Assembly (NCBI GenBank): GCA_012931725.1
Contig: WHSA01000342.1
Location: 248,001 to 312,000, forward strand
Direction: 5' to 3'
From: Litsea cubeba
Lineage: Eukaryota; Streptophyta; Magnoliopsida; Laurales; Lauraceae
DNA length: 64,000 nucleotides
Shown: positions 40,723 through 51,830 of the stretch, piece by piece
Numbering within the stretch: the stretch's first letter is position 1
How the letters are laid out: each line of letters begins with the position of its first letter
The notes under the pieces: generated by a model
Seen by the model: the letters and a program-made list of their open reading frames with translations, nothing else
Database searches by the model: none
Told to the model about the DNA's origin: nothing
Translations under genes and position numbers: made by a program

Positions 40723-40878
40723 TGCACGGCCAACAGTTGCTGAGCAGAATGGATCTGTTCGGTATATATTAGCCGAGCAGAATGGATCTGTTCGGTACAT
40801 ATTAGCCGAGCAGAATGGTTCTGCACGACATATGTATACTGAACAGATTGCATTTGCACGGCATATATTGGCCGTGCA
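40723..40878. repeat. Middle array: five 33-bp palindromic units
   Basis: Units start at 40723, 40756, 40789, 40822 and 40855, again exactly 33 bp apart. Here the outermost arms are TGCACGG and CCGTGCA while inner arms are TGTTCGG and CCGAGCA. That is the reverse of the arrangement in the two side arrays. It lies between the convergent 3' ends of the transposase and the PMD pseudogene. Confidence 0.9.
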
Positions 40879-41238
40879 TTATTGGTATGTGTGGATTATT
40901 CATCATTAACTTAGACTATTGAAACTATTTGTATCCAAATTCGAAGAGGGATGTAGATGTTTAAAAAAAAAAAAAATTTGAGATGAACTATATATCACAA
41001 TTTCACAACCATAATTCCATAAACAAGCAAGTTCTTGTACAAAAAAATAATATTCATTGATTGAAATGTGGCAGTTTGTAGTACACTGTTTTCTTGTAAT
41101 TAGTTACACATCTGAGAAGAAGGATACATTGTCAAAATATCTAAAATATCCTTACATCCCACAAGTCTCTAAAAAAAATAAAAGTCAAATATCCTTTATA
41201 CAAAAACAAAAGCATGTTATTAAAAAGTCCTCCGAGCT

Positions 41239-43941
41239 TCATTGTTGCGCACGCCGACGATACGTCACCGGCAAGCCATCAAGAATATCGAGGGTAGTCC
41301 GCAGTGCCCTCTGGTAGAATTCAACTGGCTGGTCACCTCGTTCAAGCGTGGCACGAATATGATCCTTTGCTCGAAGGACCTATAAGAGACAATAGAATGT
41401 GTCATATTAAATTTTAAACAATACTTGCTTCAATGTACGAAATAAGATAGTTTACAATGCACTCACCGTTCTCGGAGTCGGGTCCTCTCTACCCTCATTA
41501 GGGTCATAGTGGGAATGGCGGGCGGGGTTCTATACACGAGGGTGAGATATCCTAGTGTACCAATCGAGGTAGTCCCGCGAACACTCCCATGCATGATGTG
41601 AACGATGGCCGCGGTGTGCAATAGATAATACATGGTCCTCCCAAGTAATCCAATACTGATCCAGAAACGTATAGGAGACCTTGTATTTATCGGCAGTACT
41701 ACCCCGAGTGGCACGGATGGGGGCAAGAGGTGCGGGTGGGATGGTCTATACGTAGCCGAACTGTCGAAGAACCCTGTGTGGGTGGTAGGGTTCAATGACA
41801 TCTAGGGACCTCAAGCAACCACAGAAGAATGATATCTGCTGTAGTGGATGATGGGCCCTAACACTAGCATACGGATCCCAAGCAATCTGTCACAAGTAAA
41901 CTAAACAAGTCACTAATATAATAAAACATGCTCCTTCTCAAAAAACGTAAAAGAAAATAATAAAGAAAGTTAGAAATATATAACATAAAACGCTCAAATG
42001 GGTGCTCACCTCACTCGGGTGTAAGGCATCCAATCTCTCCCGCATTAGCTGTATGTTTTCAATTGCATTTCGGAATCCTGTCCAGGATTCCAGCGGCTTG
42101 CTAGAGCCATCCCTGCGGTGTATCCCCATTGTGCAGGAGGACGTGCGAATGGGAAGTGCTCGTACACCCAAGACTACAAATGACAACAAATATTAATAAT
42201 TATATAGTACTTATATCAATTATAATGATAAAGATATATGAATCTATAAAATGTACCGTTCTTACCGTTAGCAGTGTCAAATATCCAGCAATCTGCCGCA
42301 CATCTGCCCTCAGTGGCGGTCCCCAACTGGCGATACAGATACGCAAGTGCGGCAGCCCCCCATGCGTATTGACGGACCCGTGGCAGGTCCATCAATAGGG
42401 ACAAGTAGTAGACAGGAACCCTCGTGTCGGACTTATCAGTGAATAGTGTACAGCCCAACAGGTAAAGAAGATATCCTCTGGCTGCACACTCTACCTCCTC
42501 AACCGACGATGCGGGAGTCACTTCGCCGCACACCCGTCGGATCCACCCCATCCTCACTACCCCACCCCGTGCCAGGTTCAACTCGGCTGCCGCAGATTCC
42601 CTATCCACACCCAGTCCTAGCTCGAGTAGATCTACTTGGTCAGTAAATCCCATAGTAGCAGATACGTGGACAGGAAGTCCAGTGACTGGGATGCCGAGTA
42701 GAGAACTCACATCATCTAATGTGATCGTCATCTCACCAAACGGCATGTGGAAGGTATTGGTCTCGGGCTGCCATCTCTCCACAAAGCTCGAGACCAAGGG
42801 GCAGGAGATATATCTGTAGCTGAAATGCCTCAGGTCTGCCAATCCAGACTCTTCTATGATAGCGCGAAACATAGGCACCTCACTATCAAGACGATCTCCA
42901 GGCCGAGGTATGTACCAGTCCTTCAACTGCCGCCAATGACTGATACATTTGAGAGGGCCACGTTCCTGCACATTACAAGTATAGTATAAATCTTCATTAG
43001 CATCTGGTATTATATAAAGAATTAGTTAAAACATATAAAGAATGAACGTGTACCTCCCCATCCCATATGGATATGGCCACGTGAGTCCTGAAACTCACAA
43101 GGACGGACTCGTCGGCCGGACCGCCTGGAATAGGTCCATCCCCTGCTGCCGAGGCATGAGGACTGGGTGGCTGTGCCTGGTCCTCTGACGAATCATCCTC
43201 CCCTACTGGCGCAATCGGAGTACTGGACGGTTGGGGAGGACTAGACGGCCCTGCCTCATCCTCTGAGGAATCGTCCTCTGAAGAGCTCTCAGGCAGTGGA
43301 TCCTGCCGTAATTTGCGTCTTCGTTCAGACGCCGTTGGCCGTTGACGGCGAGGAGGTCTAGCAACGCCAACCTTCACCCGCACTCTGGGTGGATCGCTAG
43401 AAGTACTACCACGTCCACCGGTAGGATGTGAGATGCCACCAATACGGCGAGCTGGTCTCCTAGGCATATCTTCAAATCTGGATTTAAAATAAAAATCATT
43501 AGGAAGATAAAATCATTATACGAAGAAAACTTTTTTTCTTGTACTGCTCGGTTGGATTGTATCGTGCAAAATCGTTCTGCACGGCACAACTTTTCCGTGC
43601 AACAATTTTATGCACGGAATATGTTTACCGTGCATATTTGTTTTGCACGGTTTACAGGTTCCGTGCAAAACATTTTATGCACGGTTTCTTTTATCGTGCA
43701 GAAAATCCATGCACGGTATACATTTGCCGTGCACAACATTTGGTGCACGGTTCTGCATTGCCGAGCAGATCGCGAAAAATGCCACGATTTTTGGCAAAAT
43801 GAAGAGATTCAGTACTTCGAATGCACATGAATTAGCTCGTAATATACTTATCTACTATCTAACAAAGAAATTACGACCTAAAAGGAATGTAAACATGATA
43901 AACGTATGAAGAAGAAGATAAAAGAAAAACAACAACTTACC
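41239..43941 (-). pseudogene. Plant mobile domain (PMD) gene carried by the MULE, decayed
   Basis: Related host proteins (MAIN/MAIL family, often named serine/threonine-protein phosphatase 7 long form homolog) act in silencing and genome maintenance. PMD genes are known inside plant transposons. Inferred exons: 5' UTR ending 43941, coding 43054-43467 plus leader to 43477, 42266-42965, 42010-42173, 41467-41886, 41239-41379. The first coding exon is a Ser/Glu/Pro-rich N-terminus (SSEDDSSEDEAGPSS). The second holds the PMD core: WYIPRPGD, FVERWQPETNTFHMPFGEMT, ITLDDVSSLLGIPVTGLPV and YAWGAAALAYLYRQLG. The family motif YEHFP is present near 42155, but in a frame other than that set by the splice phases. 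In-frame TAG stops occur at 41755-41757 (after VLRQFGYV) and 41530-41532. The gene is therefore broken at least two ways. Confidence 0.82.
43545..43767. repeat. Right array: seven 33-bp palindromic units
   Basis: Units start at 43545, 43578, 43611, 43644, 43678, 43710 and 43744, a period of 33 bp with one-base slips. Arms are TGCACGG and CCGTGCA around a 10-bp spacer. The first arm is TGCTCGG and the last CCGAGCA, as in the left array. It ends 492 bp from the right end of the MULE and lies within the predicted 5' UTR intron of the PMD gene (43478-43940). Confidence 0.92.
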
Positions 43942-44268
43942 TCACGCGTCCTGTGAAGAAGAAGAAGAAGAAGAAGCAGGAACGATGTGCACTTATGCTC
44001 TTTGGAGGGAGAACGACCGAGAAGAGGGAAGGCAAGAGGAGGAGAAGCGATGTCCAATGATGCCTTCGCTCGTTTTTTCGAATAGGGTCGACGAGGGAAA
44101 CGCAGAGGAGAACGAAGAGGAAATGCAGAGGAGAGCGTGGGCAGTTTGGGAAATATGGTGGGTGGGCTCAGCAAAACGTTTTTAAGAAAATAAAAGGGGG
44201 GGGTGAGTTCAGCAAGTGGGTGCTTAAAGCAATATTAGTGGGTGCATATAGAATCACCCATAAAATAG

Positions 44269-47200
44269 ATTAGGCTCTTTATCCATTTTCCTTCTTTAAC
44301 AAAATAAATAAAACAATATATCTAGAACCCAAGTCATCAAAGCACGTATGACTTTGTCCGATCAAAGCACGTATGACTTTGTCCGATAAAAAAATTTATA
44401 GACAACTTATATTTTACAAATATTTTCTTAATGGTTCCTTCGCAATTGTGTCTAGACAAAATAACATTCGGACAACACTCGATTCTTTGCAACAATGTGA
44501 AAAAAAAATAATGGTTTTCTTGTTTTTTGGCCCTGAGCCCTTGAGGGTGGCGGAACGACCTAGGTAGTGCAGGCCCTTCAAGGGCTTTTGCCCGCTCAGG
44601 CCTAGCCTTGCATATATTAAGGGTAGGGTATGGACAACCCTGGACCCAGCCCACCCCTTTGACAACTCTGCCTAGCATGTTTAAAATTGGGATAGAAAAT
44701 TGGCCCTGTTCCAACTCACAGGCCAAAAGCAACGTCCCATTTTCAGCCCAAGTGCGAGCCTGGCTTGGTCAGAGTTGGGATGGCCCAATCCATGAGTTCC
44801 CGTAGCCTTTATATGAAGCCATTCTGGGCTTTTTCATGGATTGTTGTGCGCCAGTGATCATGATATTAAAGCTCTCTTGACATGTCAAATGCCACCCTAA
44901 AAAACGCCCATCAATCCCTTCATACAACACATGTCAATTGTCAAGTATTTACCAAAAAACAAGACGTGTCAAGTGCCTTTCTCATGACTAGTGGTGAAAC
45001 TTCACTGTTGTCAAAGTCATGACTATGAATTCTTCTGGATGATGAGTTAGTCAAGAGGCTTGACTAATGGGACAGGGGAACGCACAGTAGGTCGTGGCTT
45101 ACCATGAATGTGCCCATCTGGATCCTCCATGACTCGGTCCCTCGAGACATTCATGAGGCTAGTTGTAGTTGGTGGGTGTCCTTATTAAAATCCATTCCAG
45201 AAAAATGCCTTTCTCTCTCTCTCTCATATGAATTTGATTAAAGTTTATTTCTTTAAAGAGTTTTTTTTTTTTAAGTTTGATCCATGAGTCATCATGTAGC
45301 AAATACATATGTAAGATTTGTTCACATGAGACTTTCCATGAGGACCTTTGGCCAACTATGGGGCCCACCTGTAGATGGGATTGGGGGAGATGGAAAGATC
45401 TATGTGGGACCATGCAAGTATTAAGTTTGACTAACCCCATATTCCTAACTCCTTTATATGTGGCCCACAAGTTCAGCAACTTCATATTAAAAATTTTGAC
45501 TGAAGGGGTTAGAGGCATTTGATTGATCCCAAACTTGACATCAGGTCTCATCATTTATCCATGATCAATCTGATGGACTTCTAATTTTTCTTTTGTAGAA
45601 AAGTTATTCCATTCCCTTTCTTCTCTCAATGGAAATGGTCTTTCGATGACTCATGCCTCATGGGCTAGAGCTACATACTTCAATGTCTTGGGATAAGTGT
45701 GACTGCATATATCGTTTGCACATGTGGACCTCTTGGCAAAAAAAGCCCATATTTAGATCATCCCATGGACCCCGCTGCAAATGTGTCTTAGCTATGATGG
45801 TAAGTGTGCCAGGCTAGACTTCAGACCTGAGAATTAATGGTCTTGGTCTAAGTTTACAACTTCCTTTGGGTTGTCTTGATCCAGAACTTGAGACTCAATG
45901 GACCAGAACCAACCCGTTTATATCCCTTAGTCAAAGACAACCCAAAGGAAGGTGCAAATTTAGACCTAGACCCAGTAATTTTCAGGTATAGATATAGTTC
46001 AGTCTAGCCTCATGTCTGAACTGGCCCATTGAGTTCATAGGCACTTGAAATCTGAATTAAAATCATTATTTACAACGTTTGATTTACGCTAAAAGGGATT
46101 ATAACACTTTAGATATAACCTTAAAGAGAGTAGAAAATTTACAAACCCTTGGTAAATACACTTAGACCTTTAAATAGGGCCCCATGGGTAGTGTAGTTGC
46201 TGTTTCAAACCCTGATTTCTCTGGCATCATACTTTAAAAGGAATCCCTGTTGTCCCAACCAACAAGTTTATTGAGAACAGCAATCTAAGGCGGGGCCAGA
46301 GCTTGTCCAAGACCATCCCATTTAGCTATTGGTCCTAAGATTCAGTCCTGTCCAGTCTATGGGCCCAAAGGACCTGACCAGAAAACTCCCTGCATGGGCC
46401 CTTTTTCATAGACCCGAGTATCCGTATAGCATAGCACGTAGTATTTTTAATGTGAAACAATAAATTACATAGAAAGTATATGATTATATAGCATTTGCAA
46501 TAGATAGATTACTAATAATATATTTGAACTTCTATAATGTAAAATATACTTCTGCTCCGAGTTGTGGGTCAAGTGCAGTCAGGTCCACCAAAGTTGGGTC
46601 TTACACAAAATAAACTAAAATAATTGCATCAACACCAAGTGCTCCAAATTATATATATATATATATTTCCCTATTTATATAGATGCACATGAATATTTCC
46701 CTATATATATATATGGATCCAAAATTTAAGACTTAAAATAAAAGTTAATATCTCGTACATTGAATTGGGTGCTATTTAATTCATTTTGTTCGCTCTATCT
46801 TGGCTTCTACACTGAGAATATTAGAAAATGAGGTTTGTGGTTCAAGAGTTCACAAGAAAATCATCTCCATTTGTTCTTATGAGTTATAAAACCTTTATTA
46901 TCACAAGTAGGGAGGCAAATAGGTTGGGTTCAGCTTGGGTCTATAGTGGACCAAACTAACTCAAATTTCTTATAAATAAAAAAAAGCTCCCATTCAGGGG
47001 CCAAATGTTGAATATGTAATGAAGAGGTTACAAATGAAGGCTTCTACTATCCGTTGCACAAGGTTTTTGTGCATGTTATGTAAAATTTATATTAATTGTA
47101 CTTTGAATATATGAGTCATTTTGGGCATCGAAAATCTAGAATGGACCTGACTGAGCGTAAACCCAATTATCACTTGGGCTCAAAAAAAGGTTTTATTGAA

Positions 47201-47879
47201 ATCTTTCAGGTCTAGTTCTTTGGTGTAACCAAATGACTGAAGTCCATTGATATCCCTGGTCATCATAAATGTGCAGAACTGAGCAGCCATTTAAAGTTGT
47301 TTTCAATCTACCATTTCCTTTAGTTCTTTTTTTTTAAACACCCAAGTTACCCTTCATTTAAAACCATGGTATGCTTTCGATAGCCGTACATGCCACAAAT
47401 TGCCTTGGGGACGTTTGTTGCGACGATCACTGTGAAAAAGCCAATGAAGGTATGGATGAAAAAATGACCGAAATGAAAGAGGATTTTATCTCAATGATGA
47501 GCAACTTGGGTGTTTTTTTAAAAAAAAAAAAACTGAAGGAAAAGTCTCTGAAAAATAACATTAAGTGGTCAATTGTCCTTAATTGAAAACTTACTACAAA
47601 ACTTAGTCTATATTTTGAAAGGTTTTGAAAATTGCATCCTTTTTTGAAATAAGGAAAAAACTTAAGGTCTTATTTGAGATTTTCCCAAAAAATAAAGGAG
47701 AGCATATTTATCCGCACTCGGCGCAATTAATTCAGTCATTTGTCTGATCTCCTAGGCTTTTGAAATACCCTAGTGCTCACCTCCAGGCATCGAAAATAGA
47801 TACATTCCTAAATTTCACTTCAATACGATTATAGGAGTTTTTTTACATTTTGAATATTTGGGCCCAATGTGAGTATCTA
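44269..47879. other. Intergenic; former upstream region of BASS
   Basis: Because the MULE inserted next to the BASS start, this flank probably contained the original BASS promoter. A 25-bp tandem copy (CAAAGCACGTATGACTTTGT...) lies at about 44337-44386. A shortened end-to-end relative of the hairpin MITE at 21871 is at about 46666-46703. No gene is supported. Confidence 0.45.
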
Positions 47880-48084
47880 ACGAGAGTGCTTGCCGGGGGG
47901 GTTCTTGGTCGCACTCCTGGTGCTGGTTAATTTGGTGGGGCTGTTGGTGCAGAGCGTTTTCTACAATGTATGCAAGAGTTATCACCATCAGGAGATTGAC
48001 AAGAGCGTGCTGCAAGATCATCTTGGACGGTATCTTGGGGAGTATGTGCCTCTTAAGAGCGGCATTCAGATGGAGGAAATGTAA
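47880..48084 (+). pseudogene. Exon-like fragment of a plant membrane-protein gene
   Basis: The plus frame reads GGFLVALLVLVNLVGLLVQS, then VFYNVCKSYHHQEIDKSVLQ and HLGRYLGEYVPLKSG, ending at a TAA at 48082. A hydrophobic helix followed by VCKSYHHQxIDKSxLxDHLxxYLGEYVPLK is, to my recollection, the C-terminus of a conserved plant transmembrane protein family of unknown function. No upstream exon was found in the 4 kb to the left, and the frame is open only from about 47880. It is either a terminal exon whose partners were displaced or a partial gene copy. A UTR-like T-rich stretch follows. Confidence 0.5.
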
Positions 48085-49189
48085 GAAGTTTTGATTTTTT
48101 TTTTTTGGTTATTTGGGTAGTTATGGAACCAATACCTTATTATTGTTTGTTTGTTGGGTTCTTAGATTATTTAGTCAATACTGAGATTGTTCTTTCTTTC
48201 AGTTCTCTCCTTTGCTGATTAAGTGATTATGTGAATCACATGTGATAAATGAAGGTTGAACTGGAGTGTAAGCAATGTATATAGAGTTAGCATCCCTCTC
48301 TTCTTTTGGTTCCGTTTCTGGGTTGATCTTGGAGTTTTGTGTAATGAGGTTTGTAAAAGATGGAGATCTATATGTGAATCAGGGAGAATTTTGAGAAGAC
48401 AAAATAGAAATTGGGGTTGTTTAGTTTGTTTGGTGGCCCGATTTCTAGAATTCTAATTGAGTGTAACTGTAAGCTTACTAGAACATGTATCTTCTTTGTT
48501 TGTGTTTGAGTGTGCGTGTGCGTAGGTGGACATTGAATGATTGATTCTCATGGTTTCTCTCTTTTCTTAATTTAGTTTTGGGCTGTAAACTGTAAAGATA
48601 GGATTGCATTTCTTTTTTTTTTTAAGTTTTTTTTTGGTTTATTTTCAGTTTTGGGCTTGGTCACTGGAAATGTAGAAAAAAGAGAACACAATTTTGTAAG
48701 GAGTACAATATCATAACGGAAAATTGTGAGAGGCGAAACCATGACCGGCCTGATCACAAGATTTCTATTGGGCTGTGGCTCTGATACCATGATGACTTTA
48801 AAATAAACGAGTGCATGATGCAAGCCCTAGGGTTAGGGCTTGTGTGGAAGTGCCGAAGTACACTAGGGTGCAGAAGCATGTCTCTGTAGACACTTCAACA
48901 AGTCTCCGTAAAGACAATGATGAGGATGCACCTTAATGGAAAACGCAATTCAATTAATCAACTCTGAGAAATAAATCTCTTACAATGCATATAAATAAGA
49001 AAAAGAAAACTTGGTGGCCAAGAAAACCTAATAATCTAACTTAGAAAATAAAATAATAATCCTAATGAAATTGGAAACCTAAACCTAATTGCAACTCATT
49101 AATTAGAATTCTAATAAAAAATAATTAGGAAAATAATTCCAAAACTATCTTGGGCCTTACACATGTGGTTGGTACATTGCATAGAATTT
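48085..49189. other. Intergenic, possibly 3' UTR of the fragment at 47880
   Basis: T-rich sequence with a CTTTCAG acceptor-like motif at about 48200 and AT-rich stretches. No coding region or element is recognised. Confidence 0.4.
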
Positions 49190-49590
49190 GCCATAACCTT
49201 ATTCACAAAAACTCTTCAATCATGAGTGTAGCATAGATGATAATGTTGAGGTGGATGTGTGGTAAAAGTAGGAGGGATAGAATTAATAAATAAGCATGCA
49301 TTTAGGGATAGCATTAATAGGTGATAAAATAAGAGAAACCCGTTTGAGATGGTTTGGATGTATGATGTATCCAACACAGGCAAGCAATGGTGTCGGTGAG
49401 GAAAATATTTTCTACGTAGGTTGATGGCTTATCAAGGGGAAGGGGTAGGCCAAAGAGGACGTGGATGGAAGTAGTAACAACATATTTGAAAATGTGCAAC
49501 CTATCCAAAGATTTGGCTCAGAATAGATCGGAATGGAGAAGCATAATTCATCTAGCTGACCTCAATATAGTTGAGACAAGGCTTTAATGA
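49190..49590 (+). pseudogene. 3' fragment of an RTE LINE
   Basis: The plus strand reads GTTTGAGATGGTTTGGATGT (matching RWFGHV of the intact RTE), GGCCAAAGAGGACGTGGATG (RPKRTW), and ATAGTTGAGACAAGGCTTTA at the 3' end. It is frameshifted and 5'-truncated. It resembles the fragment at 32570-32720 on the other strand. Confidence 0.75.
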
Positions 49591-50039
49591 TGATGTATTG
49601 AGAAGAGATGATTCATAAATTCAAACATCCAAACTAAAACTTATCTTTTCTAACCTTTTCTCTATCATATCGCTAATATCTCAATTATCAATATATATAT
49701 CTCGCTAATATCTCTAAGTCTAACAAACATCCTCCTTATATGCCGAATCCCCACCTGGAGGGAGATACCATGAGAAGGGTAATTCTCTACCCAAATGTGA
49801 CAATTAACCTAGTTGACCGATGTGCTATCAGCGTAGGCAAGTGGGACATCTCTTTCTCTCTCTCTGTGCGCGCGCACTCATGAATACTATGTCGATTATG
49901 TGATGAGTGATGCATGGATACTTCAAAGTGGGCAACGTATCGTGTCGAATCGTATCCGATACTTTACTTTTTATGTGTAAAATCCATGTTCTTGCTATGT
50001 CCACGGCGTATCCCTGCCGTATCTGGGCATCATAGGTGA

Positions 50040-51453
50040 CTGTTAGAGTTTTATTTTGTTGCAATTTGATAGGGTGCATTTCATTTTCATAAGCTTGATC
50101 TCTCATTCATTCATGATTTTTATCTTAAGATTTTCATGCTTGATTTTCATTCATAATCTTTGATTTTATTCATGTCATGCATGTTTTTCATAATATTTAT
50201 GAATCTTAAGTTCATGAAGTTTTCTAGTCCCATGTGGGTGTTTGGTGGTTCCAAAATTCAAGCTTTCCATGTTTTTCTCTTTAAAATCAGTTTTTATTTG
50301 GAGATTTCAAGTCATTTATATTCATTTTTAATAGTCTTTTCTGACTTGAATCCAAGCTTGAATTGTGCCCCAAAGTTCATTGAAGACCAGCCCTCACTCT
50401 CCTTCAAAGTTCTGAAAAAAAAATCAGACATCTGGGCTGCCAGCAGGTTGGCCGGCTGTGTACCCGGTCGACCGGCCAAGGCACCCGGTCGACCGGGCAC
50501 ACAGTGCAGGCCGACCCAGGGAAAATGGCCGTTAAGGCTCCAACGGATATATTTCTGACCGTTGAGCACCCGGTCGACCGGGCCCTGTACCAGGTCGACC
50601 GGGCACTAGCCGTTGGACACTTTTTGGCTATAAAAAGTGGATTTTTGTTGGGGATTTGTGGCTGAACTTAAAGGAACTCTTGAGGCCAAGGAAGAACTAC
50701 ACTTTAAGGAGATTATTGAAGGACTAATGGGGCTAATCCATGGACTCAATCTTTGATTCAAATCTCAAATGGGTGTGCTCTCTTTTCTCATTTAATCTCA
50801 TGCTTTGTATTAATCTTTGATTTCTTTTAAAAGCATGCTCAAGTTTCTTAATGTTGTGTTCATGCATTGTTAAATCTTTGAACATGTTTAGTCATGAGGA
50901 TACAACATATGTTTAGCTATTCACATGAGTTTTGTTTCAAGTTTCTACACTAACTTGCTAGAGTTAAGTTGTAATTTTTCAAATCAAGTTTCTTCATCTT
51001 GAAAACTCATGTGTTTTTCATTCTACTCTTTCATTTAAATATGATCAACATCTTTGCATCATTTAGTGTTTCATCCTTCTAAAAAGAGTTAGAGTGTTTT
51101 CTAGCATATGCATGAATCTTACACTTTCTCATTCATATGCATATGTCTAGAGTTTGGGCATTTCATTTTCAAATTAGCCTATTTAGAGGCATCTCATTGC
51201 ACTTAATAGTTCTCTTATCCATGCATCATTAGGCATATTAATTAAGAGAAAATCACTCGTTGTAAAGGTTGGTGCTTAGCCTTTAAAAGCATTTGTTGAG
51301 TTGTAATGGTTCATGCTTAGCCTTGAAAAGCATGGTGATGTGTTTGTAAGGTTCAAGGTGATCCTAACCTTAACTCGTTTTAGTGAAAATCCGGTAGGGT
51401 CCATCATAAGGTGACGACCCTCATATTTTACCTCCTAATGACCACCAAAATTA
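50040..51453 (+). mobile_element. LTR-like block with TATA box
   Basis: It starts TGTTAGAGTTTTATTTTG, has a TATA box in GGCTATAAAAAGTGG at about 50627-50640, and ends with phrases typical of plant LTR leaders (GGTTGGTGCTTAGCC, GGTTCATGCTTAGCC, AAAATCCGGTAGGGTCC). A copia element begins at 51454, so the right end of this LTR is cut off or displaced. No partner LTR or coding region was found in the window, so the superfamily is open. Confidence 0.5.
50464..50603. repeat. Four copies of a GTCGAC-centred palindrome
   Basis: CCGGTCGACCGG at 50464-50475, CCCGGTCGACCGGG at 50484-50497 and at 50569-50582, and CCAGGTCGACCGGG at 50590-50603. The copies form two close pairs, 20-21 bp apart within a pair. 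They lie 30-165 bp upstream of the TATA box in the LTR-like block and are far richer in GC than the surroundings. Confidence 0.9.
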
Positions 51454-51729
51454 TGTTGTGTCGTGTGTGCGGAAGCGTGCGATCAACCAAGCAATCAAAC
51501 AAGCCACAAAGAAGGAGGAACACAGATTTACGTGGTTCGGTGAATTTCACACTACGTCCACGGACAAAGCTCGGTTTCTTCTTAGTTTTCACTAATCAGA
51601 GTTTCTCCATACTCTAGGGTTACAACCACAAGGATAATATATAGGAAACTCAAATACTAAACTACCCTTGAACCCTAATTACATTGGGCCTACAAAACGA
51701 GCCAAAACCCAAAACCCATAAACCTAACA
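51454..51729 (-). repeat. 3' LTR of the Tnt1-like element
   Basis: 276 bp. It matches the other LTR except for about ten single-base differences, mostly one-base insertions or deletions in the first half. Confidence 0.92.
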
Positions 51730-51830
51730 AATCTCCACCTAGGCGAGATTTGCAGGCCACAACATTTTCCACCTTGGCATGCAATCACACGCCTCCAAAT
51801 GCACCCGTAGGCGCCAGCACCTGAAAGTGC

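Larger units (their letters stand above)
37147..44268 (+). mobile_element. Complete Mutator-like element (MULE) with 9-bp target duplications
   Basis: ATAAAATAG flanks the element at 37147-37155 and 44260-44268, a perfect 9-bp duplication. The element (37156-44259, 7104 bp) starts GGGTGATTCTATATGCACCC and ends with its exact complement. The terminal inverted repeat is near 22 bp perfect, then imperfect to about 46 bp, with GCACCCAC repeated. It carries a transposase-OTU gene on the plus strand, a PMD pseudogene on the minus strand, and three arrays of a 33-bp palindromic unit. It sits 158 bp upstream of the BASS start codon. The perfect duplication and matching termini suggest a fairly recent insertion. 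Confidence 0.95.

Noticed and set aside
44337..44732. 131-codon minus-strand frame
   Set aside because: No domain; it crosses a short tandem duplication and an A-tract.
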